Notes under the pieces: generated by a model
The model's database searches: none
What the model saw: the letters and a program-made list of their open reading frames with translations, nothing else
Told to the model about the DNA's origin: nothing
Source: JACVRX01 sp035697245
GTDB taxonomy: Bacteria > Actinomycetota > Actinomycetes > Jiangellales > Jiangellaceae
Length of the DNA stretch: 9,759 nucleotides
NCBI GenBank assembly: GCA_035697245.1
Contig: DASSDH010000056.1
Location: 1-9,759, forward strand
Reading direction: 5' to 3'
Shown here: positions 1-5,673 of the stretch, piece after piece
Numbering within the stretch: position 1 is the stretch's first letter
Layout: each line of letters begins with the position of its first letter
Program-made: the position numbers and the translations under genes

Positions 1-2
1 GG

Positions 3-191
3 TCGGCGTCCGTCTTGGTCGTCGTCGCGCAGTCGGTCGCACAGCTGGCCGCCCTGGTCGGGATTGGCGCCGGCTTCTGGCACATCACGTGGGTCGCCGG
101 GGTTGCGTTCCTCGTCGCCGGGCTCGTGGCGGTGGGGGTCCACTCGGCCGGCTACTGGCGCGTGGAGGCCACCCGGGACGCCGAGTCTTAG
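3..191 (+). CDS. C-terminal end of an integral membrane protein (partial)
   Basis: An open frame enters from the left edge and stops at TAG (189-191), giving about 62 residues. The sequence has two hydrophobic stretches: one from VLVVVAQSVAQLAALVGIGA, and a second around WVAGVAFLVAGLVAVGV. A short charged tail (YWRVEATRDAES) follows, as expected for a cytoplasmic C-terminus after a last transmembrane helix. G and C dominate third positions, which fits coding in this frame. The visible part carries no family-specific motif, so a transporter or another polytopic protein are equally possible. Its stop overlaps the last stop codon of the decayed minus-strand locus by two bases, so the two are convergent. 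Confidence 0.6.
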   Translation, partial: SASVLVVVAQSVAQLAALVGIGAGFWHITWVAGVAFLVAGLVAVGVHSAGYWRVEATRDAES

Positions 192-1189
192 CGCGCGCTG
201 AGCAAGACATGACGCCCGTGCACCCCTCCTAGCGGCGGGTGACATCGGCCGCATCGAGGCACTGCCCAACGATTCGATGGGCTTAGATGCCCGCGCTTGT
301 CAACCTGAAGACATCGATCGATGTTCACGCGCAATGCACTGTGCTCGATCTCCGTCATCACGAGTAGGCCGTCGCCTTGAGTTGACGTACGTTCGAGGGC
401 CTGACCAATGACGACATACAGTTGCGTCGCCATTAGTACAAGTGCATGGCGCAATCCCCAAATGAATGTCGCCAGGGCGGCGATTACAGCAATTCCGGCT
501 GCTAGGTGCTGGGCCCATTTCCAGCCCAAGTCGCGTGCTTCAAAGAATTGTTCCGACTGGAGAATGACCAGGCCGAGGAAAATCGCTGCAAGGGCGTAGC
601 AAGCAGGGTCAGGATGCCGCGCACAATAGACCGCCGTCGATGACGCCTGTACAGCCCCGCCCAATCGGCGGCGCTGAGCGTCGTGAACTCGTGCAGGTCA
701 TGGTCGAGGGTCGCGCCGCACCACGTGAGCGAGCAAGTTCGTACTTTCGCTCCCGCCGATCCCACCACCCCGCTATGAGGCGAACAATCGTCCCAACGGC
801 CAGCGCGATCACGACCATGACGACTCAGACGCCGACGAGCACATCCCACGAGAACTCACCCGACGCGAACGCCCACACGCCAATCACGACGCAATGGCTG
901 TCGGAATGATCACCACGATCCCGTAGACCAAGAGTGTGTCTCGGACCGGCTTTGCATCGCGACTGGACGCGTTCAGATGGCATCACCTTCAGCGGCAAGA
1001 GGTCGCGGAAATGACACCACCCGATCCCCCTGAGCGACGACAGGGGAATGAAGCTGCCCGCCATGTGATGAGTGTGCACCGACCGACAGGATCTTCGACC
1101 ACAACGGCTGAGTTGGCGACGGGCACGAAGCGCGCCACCAAGAACGCCATCTGGGTATGAATACCGAACGGGTCGTCGTCTAGTGCCAC
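188..1189 (-). pseudogene. Decayed gene for a multi-spanning membrane protein (several frameshifts, one in-frame stop)
   Basis: No frame is open across this kilobase, yet protein-like, GC3-rich pieces follow one another in changing minus-strand frames. Approximate order: 1189-1085 (DPFGIHTQMAFLVARF), 1079-965 (AGSFIPLSSLRGIGW), 965-893 (DTLLVYGIVVIIPTAIA), 890-730 (VVIGVWAFASGEF, then TGA at 825-827, then MVVIALAVGTIVRLIAGWWD), 730-600 (HDLHEFTTLSAADWAGLYRR, RGILTLLA) and 600-188 (ALAAIFLGLVILQSEQFFEA, AGIAVIAALATFIWGLRHA). The joint near 600 rebuilds one continuous hydrophobic helix, ILTLLA plus ALAAIFLGLVIL, which is the strongest sign of a true frameshift. At least four membrane segments can be counted. 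The region is poorer in GC than its neighbours, which suggests relaxed selection or foreign origin. I recognise no family. The part before about 965 is the weakest and could be a separate remnant. Local sequencing error is an alternative, although every other gene here is intact. Confidence 0.5.
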
Positions 1190-1193
1190 GAGG

Positions 1194-1352
1194 TCAGCTA
1201 TCGGCGTCGTAGTCGTGGTACGCGTCCCGGATCCTGCCAAGCGCCTCCGACGGCGGCAGCGTGCGGTCGAACGCCAGCCGGCGCACAGCGCCGACCAGGC
1301 GGAGTAGTTCGGCGATGTCATCGCGGGGTTCGGGTGGTGGAATGGTGCTCAC
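1194..1352 (-). CDS. Small hypothetical protein, 52 residues
   Basis: The frame starts at GTG (1350-1352) and ends at TGA (1194-1196). An AGGAG ribosome binding site lies 6 nt before the GTG, the clearest Shine-Dalgarno in the left third of the window, and it fixes the start. The product begins VSTIPPPEPRDD, followed by a helix-forming stretch (IAELLRLVGAVRRLAF), then TLPPSEALGRIRDAYHDY and the end DADS. It is soluble and helical, with no signal peptide, membrane segment or cysteine. Third positions are strongly G/C. The degraded membrane-protein locus begins 4 nt downstream on the same strand, so the two were probably one transcript. I do not recognise the family. A small regulatory or antitoxin-like role is possible but nothing in the sequence shows it. 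Confidence 0.6.
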   Translation of the reverse strand: MSTIPPPEPRDDIAELLRLVGAVRRLAFDRTLPPSEALGRIRDAYHDYDADS

Positions 1353-1392
1353 GGTCGTTCTCCTGTCTGAGTCAGGTGGACGGTCGAGGCCT

Positions 1393-1416
1393 CGGCAGGT
1401 GTTGACGCACCTGTCG
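1393..1416. promoter_or_regulatory. Inverted repeat upstream of the small gene, possible operator
   Basis: CGGCAGGTG, a 6-nt spacer (ttgacg) and CACCTGTCG form an inverted repeat. The arms match at 8 of 9 positions, and the ninth would be a G-U pair in RNA. It lies 41-64 bp upstream of the GTG of the 52-residue gene. A further CAGGTG half-site sits at 1373-1378, in direct orientation and 23 bp from the left arm. Position and symmetry suit a repressor or activator site, but an RNA hairpin in a leader is also possible. No partner regulator is encoded nearby. Confidence 0.35.
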
Positions 1417-1544
1417 GGGCCGCTTGTCTGTGGCAGATGATCGGTCTTCCGGAGGCCCCGAGGGCACAGCCAGGGCACATGCGCGCGAGAAACGGCGCTA
1501 GTAGATAGCAAGCGTTGGCAAGTGAAACTGCAGGTCAGACATTG

Positions 1545-1563
1545 TGCGGGCGGTGAACCCGCA
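1545..1563 (-). terminator. Weak hairpin downstream of deoC
   Basis: TGCGGG (1545-1550) and CCCGCA (1558-1563) can pair as a 6-bp stem with a 7-nt loop, 20 nt past the deoC stop. There is no T-run on the minus strand after it, so it is not a canonical intrinsic terminator. It is the only hairpin I see at the end of the cluster. Confidence 0.25.
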
Positions 1564-1582
1564 GGTAGTAGCTGCGCTTGGC

Positions 1583-2560
1583 TCAGTCCAACGTGAAGTA
1601 GTCGGGGCCGCTGTACCGGCCGGTGGTCGACTTCTGCCGCTGCATCAGCAGGTCGTTGAGCAGGCTGGAGGCGCCGATCCGGAACCATTCCGGTTCCAGC
1701 CAGTCGTCACCGACTGTCTCGTTTACGAGAACCAGGTAGCGGATGGCGTCCTTGGTGGTACGAATGCCCCCGGCCGGTTTGACGCCGATCTGCCGACCCG
1801 TCGCGTCCCGGAAGTCCCGCACCGCTTCCAGCATGACCAACGTGACCGGCAGGGTTGCTGCAGGCGTGATCTTGCCGGTGCTGGTCTTGATGAAATCGCC
1901 GCCCGCAAGCATCGCCAGCCAGGACGCTCGGCGGACGTTGTCGTACGTCGCGAGCTCCCCGGTCTCCAGGATGACCTTGAGATGCGCGCTCTGCTGGCCG
2001 GCGCCTCCGGCGCAGGCTTCTTTCACCGCGACGATCTCGTCGAACACCTCGCCGTACCGGCCGGACAGGAAGGCACCGCGGTCGATCACCATGTCGATCT
2101 CGTCGGCTCCGGCCGCGACGGCGTCGTGCGTGTCCTGCACCCGGACCTCGAGGCTCGCCCGGCCGCTCGGGAAGGCTGTCGCGACACTGGCGACCTTGAC
2201 CCCGCTCGCTCTCAGTGCCTGCTTCGCCGTCTCGACGAGGTCGGGGTAGACGCAGACCGCTGCCACCGGCGGGACAGTGGGGTCAGACGGGTCAGGTCGG
2301 AGCGCTTTCGCGCAGAGCGACTTGACCTTGCCAGGCGTGTCCTGGCCCTCGAGTGTGGTGAGGTCGATCATCGAGATCGCGAGGTCAATGGCCGTTTGCT
2401 TGGCGGTGGTCTTGATCGACCGAGTGGCAAGCGTTGCGGCCCGGAACTCCGCGCCGACCTGGTCGACTCCCGGCAGGCCGTGCAGGAACCGGCGAAGGGA
2501 CGTCTCGGTGGCGGTGATCTCCGACAACCGCGCACCGTCGATCGCCTCGAGGACGGTCAT
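1583..2560 (-). CDS. deoC: Deoxyribose-phosphate aldolase (EC 4.1.2.4)
   Basis: This class I aldolase splits 2-deoxy-D-ribose-5-phosphate into glyceraldehyde-3-phosphate and acetaldehyde in the cytoplasm, the last step of deoxynucleoside breakdown. The 325-residue product carries the family core: VCVYP (102-106), EIDMVID with the proton-relay Asp156, GDFIKTSTGK with Schiff-base Lys225, and GVKPAGGIRT with Lys261. Spacing of the three catalytic residues is close to that of E. coli DeoC (102, 167, 201). The protein is longer than the 259-residue E. coli enzyme, with an N-terminal extension of about 55 residues and a longer C-terminus ending SGPDYFTLD. The gene is the last of the cluster, 29 nt after the methyltransferase gene. 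No Shine-Dalgarno precedes the ATG. Instead TAGACT sits 6 nt before it, so it may have its own leaderless promoter. No aldehyde dehydrogenase gene follows in this window. Confidence 0.95.
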   Translation of the reverse strand: MTVLEAIDGARLSEITATETSLRRFLHGLPGVDQVGAEFRAATLATRSIKTTAKQTAIDLAISMIDLTTLEGQDTPGKVKSLCAKALRPDPSDPTVPPVAAVCVYPDLVETAKQALRASGVKVASVATAFPSGRASLEVRVQDTHDAVAAGADEIDMVIDRGAFLSGRYGEVFDEIVAVKEACAGGAGQQSAHLKVILETGELATYDNVRRASWLAMLAGGDFIKTSTGKITPAATLPVTLVMLEAVRDFRDATGRQIGVKPAGGIRTTKDAIRYLVLVNETVGDDWLEPEWFRIGASSLLNDLLMQRQKSTTGRYSGPDYFTLD

Positions 2561-2566
2561 CTTTGG

Positions 2567-2572
2567 AGTCTA
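2567..2572 (-). promoter_or_regulatory. Possible -10 box for a leaderless deoC transcript
   Basis: On the minus strand TAGACT is followed by ccaaag and then the deoC ATG. A TANNNT box ending 6 nt before the start codon would place the transcript start on the A of the ATG. There is no Shine-Dalgarno in this gap. A -35 is unclear; CTGACC 15 bp upstream is the nearest candidate. If real, it is an internal promoter that lets deoC be expressed apart from the rest of the cluster. Confidence 0.35.
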
Positions 2573-2589
2573 GGCCGGTGCAGCGCCGG

Positions 2590-3189
2590 TCAGGCTTTGC
2601 GATGGGCGATGATTCGGTCGACGAAGCCGAGGGTCAGCCGGTCGAGCCGATCGATCTCGAAACCCTGCTGACGCACCAGGTCCAGCGGTCGCCGGCGATG
2701 ACCATGATGCTGGGTGCGTAGTGGCTCGAACCATTTCATCGGAATCCGCGCGTACTCGACGTGGTCGACCAGCAACAGCCGTCCGCCGGGTACCAAGACC
2801 CGATGCATCTCGGCGACGGCCGCCGATTGGTCGGGCACAGCGCACAGCGCGAGTGTGCAGACCACGGTGTCGAAGCTCGCGTCGCCGAATGGCAGCTGCT
2901 GGGCGTCGGCGTGGACCAAGTTGACCTCGACCTCCTGGGCCGCCGCGCGCTGGGCGGCCGCGCCGAGCATTCCGGCGGAGAAGTCGACGCCGGTGAGCTG
3001 AACATTGGGCGGATAAAGGCCGAGGTTGAGCCCGGTTCCGATTGCCACCTCGAGGGTGCGACCACTCGCCTCGCGACACAACCGCTGTCGTGAGTCGCCG
3101 ATCAGAAAGCGGTCGAGCCCAGCGCTGCGGTCGTACGTCGCTGCCGTCTCATCCCAGTCGGTGCGGGCCCGGCGCGTGCGCTCGTCCAT
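2590..3189 (-). CDS. Class I SAM-dependent methyltransferase (Methyltransf_11 / METTL7-like)
   Basis: The 199-residue product has a Rossmann methyltransferase core: SAM-binding motif I LEVAIGTGLNL (46-56), an acidic end of strand 2 in LTGVDFSAGML (Asp69), ADAQQLPF (Asp95 region), FDTVVCTLALCAVPD, and HRVLVPGGRLLLVDHVE after it. The G-T-G-x-N-L plus YP pattern and the closing section (WFEPLRTQHHG, QQGFEI) resemble small phospholipid or thiol methyltransferases of the METTL7/PmtA-like group. That assignment is by eye and the substrate is unknown. I start at ATG 3187-3189, with GAGG 9 nt before it. In-frame ATGs at 3196-3198 and 3217-3219 would add 3 or 10 residues. The gene lies between the phosphosugar mutase and deoC on the same strand with short gaps, so it is probably cotranscribed, but a methyltransferase has no known step in nucleoside breakdown. 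Confidence 0.85.
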   Translation of the reverse strand: MDERTRRARTDWDETAATYDRSAGLDRFLIGDSRQRLCREASGRTLEVAIGTGLNLGLYPPNVQLTGVDFSAGMLGAAAQRAAAQEVEVNLVHADAQQLPFGDASFDTVVCTLALCAVPDQSAAVAEMHRVLVPGGRLLLVDHVEYARIPMKWFEPLRTQHHGHRRRPLDLVRQQGFEIDRLDRLTLGFVDRIIAHRKA

Positions 3190-3191
3190 AG

Positions 3192-3211
3192 CGGCCATCC
3201 TCGGCCATCCT
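3192..3211. repeat. 10-bp perfect tandem duplication containing Shine-Dalgarno and ATG
   Basis: CGGCCATCCT occurs twice in a row (3192-3201, 3202-3211). On the minus strand each copy reads AGGATGGCCG, so the duplication copied both a Shine-Dalgarno-like AGG and an ATG at the start of the methyltransferase gene. The unit is not a multiple of three, so the two ATGs (3206-3208 and 3196-3198) are in different frames and only the second leads into the methyltransferase. Confidence 0.8.
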
Positions 3212-3239
3212 CGGTTCATTCCGTCGCACGCTTACCGCA

Positions 3240-4886
3240 TTACAAACCCGCTGCGTCCACCAGGTCGGCCTTGATTGCCCCGAGGGCGCCGGCGGCGATC
3301 GCTCGGGCTGAGTCGACGTCGCCGTCGCTCGCGGGAACGATTACCTCCAGATAACACTTGATCTTTGGTTCGGTGCCGCTCGGCCGGACGATGACGCGGG
3401 CGCCCGCGTCGAGCAGGAACCGCAGCCCATCGGTTGGGGGCAGACCGCCGACCCCGTCGGCCAGATCCTCGACGGCTTCGACGGTCCGCCCGCCCAGAAT
3501 TGTTGGTGGTGATGTCCGCAGCGCGCGCATGACCTCGTCGATCAGCGACAGGTCCTCCACTCGGACGGAGAGCTGGCCGGTCGCGTGCAGGCCGTAGCCG
3601 CGGGCTATGTCGTCGAGCGCATCCGACAGGCCGCGGCCTTCGGATCGCAGTCTCGCCGCAAGCTCGGCGACCAGGATCGCCGCCGAGATTCCGTCCTTGT
3701 CCCGGACGGCATCCGGATCGACGCAGTAGCCCAACGCCTCCTCGTAGCCGAACCGCAGACCTTCGATCCGGCCGATCCACTTGAACCCGGTAAGCGTCTC
3801 CGCGTAACCGAGCCCATGCCGGCCCGCGATCTTGCCCAGCAGCGACGACGACACGATCGAGCAGGCGAAGACCCCGGTCAGACCGGGCTCCCGAGCAATC
3901 AAGTGGGTCGCGAGCAGGGCACCCACCTCGTCGCCGGTCAGCATCCGCCACCCGGCCGGCGTAGGAGCGCCGACGGCACATCGGTCGGCGTCGGGGTCGT
4001 TGGCGATGATCAGATCCGCCTCTTCGCGCTGCGCGAGCGCCATTGCCAGGTCGATAGCCCCGGGCTCCTCGGGGTTGGGGAACGCCACTGTCGGGAAATC
4101 CGGATCGGGCGCAGCTTGCTCGATGACGGCTTCCGGAGCAGGGAAGCCGGTGGCCAGCATGGCCCGGCGCATCACTTCGCCGCCGCAGCCGTGCAGCGGC
4201 GTGTAGACGATTCGGAGGTCGCGCGGTCCGTCCGGCAGGGCGATCGACGCTACGCGTTGGACGTAGGCATCCACGACCGTGTCGTCGAGGGATTCCCATC
4301 CGAACTCGGCTCGGGGGATGGACTCGACTGTACCGACGGCCCCGATTTCGGCGGAGATCTCCACATCGGCGGGTGCCACGATCTGGGAGCCGTCACCGAG
4401 AAACACCTTGTACCCGTTGTCCTGCGGTGGATTGTGGGAGGCCGTCACCATGACGCCGGCGTCGACTCCCAAGTGCCGGATGGCGAAGGCCAGAACCGGA
4501 GTCGGCAGCGCCCGCGGCAAGACCATCGCCCGGATTCCGGCGCCGACCATCACCGCACAGGTGTCGCGGGCGAACTGGTCGGACTTGTGGCGCGCGTCGA
4601 AACCGACGACGACGCTTGATCCGCCGTGTGCCCGTAGGTAGGCAGCGAGTCCGGCCGCAGTCTGGATGACCACCACCCGGTTAATCCGGTTGGGCCCCGG
4701 ACCGAGTGCTCCGCGCAGCCCGGCGGTCCCGAACTGCAGCCGGCCGGCGAACCGGTCGCCGAGATCCGCAAGTGCAACGGGATCGTCCGCTTCCGCGCGC
4801 TCGATCAGGCTGGCGAGCTCGGCGCGGGTGTCGGGATCCGGGTCATCGGCGAGCCAGGCGCGCGCTTCGTCGAGTACATCTGTCAT
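3240..4886 (-). CDS. pmmB: Alpha-D-phosphohexomutase family phosphosugar mutase (PmmB / PGM2-type, probable phosphopentomutase role)
   Basis: The 548-residue enzyme moves a phosphate between C1 and C5/C6 of a sugar through a phosphoserine. All four family signatures are present: the phosphoserine loop TASHNPPQDNGYK (148-160, Ser150), the metal loop NDPDADR (296-302, Asp297/299/301), the sugar-binding loop GYEEALGY (380-387), and the phosphate-binding loop RPSGTEPKIK (501-510). An early FGTAGLRG (52-59) and RDKDG (395-399) are typical of the PGM2/phosphopentomutase branch rather than short phosphomannomutases. The ATG overlaps the stop of the upstream SDR gene as ATGA, with GGAGG 12 nt before it, a sign of translational coupling. 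Lying between purine nucleoside phosphorylase and deoC, it most likely supplies (deoxy)ribose-5-phosphate. Phosphomannomutase or phosphoglucomutase activity cannot be excluded. M. tuberculosis pmmB (Rv3308) neighbours deoD in the same way. Confidence 0.92.
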   Translation of the reverse strand: MTDVLDEARAWLADDPDPDTRAELASLIERAEADDPVALADLGDRFAGRLQFGTAGLRGALGPGPNRINRVVVIQTAAGLAAYLRAHGGSSVVVGFDARHKSDQFARDTCAVMVGAGIRAMVLPRALPTPVLAFAIRHLGVDAGVMVTASHNPPQDNGYKVFLGDGSQIVAPADVEISAEIGAVGTVESIPRAEFGWESLDDTVVDAYVQRVASIALPDGPRDLRIVYTPLHGCGGEVMRRAMLATGFPAPEAVIEQAAPDPDFPTVAFPNPEEPGAIDLAMALAQREEADLIIANDPDADRCAVGAPTPAGWRMLTGDEVGALLATHLIAREPGLTGVFACSIVSSSLLGKIAGRHGLGYAETLTGFKWIGRIEGLRFGYEEALGYCVDPDAVRDKDGISAAILVAELAARLRSEGRGLSDALDDIARGYGLHATGQLSVRVEDLSLIDEVMRALRTSPPTILGGRTVEAVEDLADGVGGLPPTDGLRFLLDAGARVIVRPSGTEPKIKCYLEVIVPASDGDVDSARAIAAGALGAIKADLVDAAGL

Positions 4887-5671
4887 CTGGCTGTCTCCTC
4901 CGCATCGTTCGCGGTCGCGGGCACGGCAAACGGGCCACCGACATGACGGCTCTGGACTCGGTCATCCGTGGTCTCCGCGGTCGCCAGGATCGGCACGGCG
5001 AAGGCCTCCGCGTCGTCCTGCGGTCGATATCCCAACCGTTGGGCCGGCGCGAGATCCCACCAGGCCTGGGCGTTGGCCGAAATCCCATAGACGACGGAGA
5101 AGTGCACGGCCGGCGCCGTCAAGGACGCCTCGACCAGCCGGACCGCGTCGCCCGGCGAGAGCCAGGTCGACAGGTCCCGACGGGTTCGCGGCCGGTTGGC
5201 GAACGTCCCGATCCGCAGACAGACGGCGGCCAGGCCGTGTCGGTCGGCGTACAGGCTGCACAGCGCCTCACCGGCGGCCTTCCCCACGCCGTAGAACGTG
5301 TCGGGCCGGTGGCGGGTGTCGGCGCCCAGCATCGGGACCCGGGGCGTGAAGCCGACGGCATGGTTGCTGCTCGCGTAGACGATGCGTGGCACGCCAGCGG
5401 CGAGCATCGCTTCCAGCACGCTGTGGGTGAGCCGCAGGTGGGAGTCCAGAGCCTCCTCGAAACTGGTCTCGTTCGGGTTCGCAGCCAGGTGGACGACGCC
5501 CGCGCAGCCACGCAGCAGCGGCACGAGAGCGGCGGTGTCCCGGACGTCGACATTCTGGACGTCATCGGCGGGGGCGACGTCCATCGCGATGACCTGGTGG
5601 CCGCGGTCCCCTAGTCCCCGATGCACCACCCGCCCGATCCGGCCGGCTGCGCCGGTGACGGCAACTCGCAT
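4883..5671 (-). CDS. Extended SDR / NAD-dependent epimerase-dehydratase family, uronate dehydrogenase-like
   Basis: The 262-residue Rossmann enzyme opens with VAVTGAAGRIG (4-13, GxxGxxG). Asp31 ends strand 2 (VIAMD), which favours NAD over NADP. The active-site serines lie in YASSNHAVGF (99-108), and Tyr127 and Lys131 form the YxxxK pair in FYGVGKAAGE. Further blocks, LRIGTF (152-157), LSTWLSPGDAVRLVEA (167-182), VVYGISANAQAWWD (193-206) and the closing LGYRPQDDAEAF, match the pattern of bacterial uronate dehydrogenase (EC 1.1.1.203), which oxidises glucuronate or galacturonate to the aldarolactone. This is recalled similarity, so the substrate is uncertain. The ATG lies 2 nt after the phosphorylase stop with AGAGG in place, and the stop overlaps the mutase ATG, so the gene is firmly inside the operon. 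The last 25 residues are low-complexity and may be a disordered tail. Confidence 0.88.
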   Translation of the reverse strand: MRVAVTGAAGRIGRVVHRGLGDRGHQVIAMDVAPADDVQNVDVRDTAALVPLLRGCAGVVHLAANPNETSFEEALDSHLRLTHSVLEAMLAAGVPRIVYASSNHAVGFTPRVPMLGADTRHRPDTFYGVGKAAGEALCSLYADRHGLAAVCLRIGTFANRPRTRRDLSTWLSPGDAVRLVEASLTAPAVHFSVVYGISANAQAWWDLAPAQRLGYRPQDDAEAFAVPILATAETTDDRVQSRHVGGPFAVPATANDAEETAR

Positions 5672-5673
5672 GC

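Larger units (their letters stand above)
1353..1582. other. Non-coding interval between the small gene and deoC
   Basis: These 230 bp hold no gene I can support. A long minus-strand frame runs through it, but its translation is rich in Cys, Pro and Arg and overlaps deoC in another frame. The interval contains the AGGAG site and the inverted repeat of the small gene, a direct repeat AGGGCACA (1461-1468 and 1472-1479, repeating every 11 bp), and a short GC hairpin just downstream of deoC. I see no tRNA cloverleaf or riboswitch core. Confidence 0.5.

Noticed and set aside
221..241. CACCC/GGGTG pairing after the first gene as a terminator
   Set aside because: The stem is only 5 bp with an 11-nt loop and has no T-run.
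188..1189. Programmed frameshifting as the explanation for the broken locus
   Set aside because: Too many shifts in both directions plus a stop, and no slippery heptamers with downstream structure that I can see; decay is simpler.
1353..1688. Upstream part of the long minus-strand frame that contains the 52-residue gene
   Set aside because: Its translation is unlike a folded protein, it overlaps deoC, and the AGGAG-GTG at 1352 gives a much better start.
1544..2671. A 375-residue open frame on the plus strand opposite deoC
   Set aside because: It is the shadow of a GC-rich gene. deoC on the other strand has all catalytic motifs, and the plus-strand product is Arg/Asp/Gly-rich with no recognisable fold.
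3605..4619. Large plus- and minus-strand frames across the phosphosugar mutase gene
   Set aside because: They are compositional shadows. The mutase frame carries all four family signatures without interruption.
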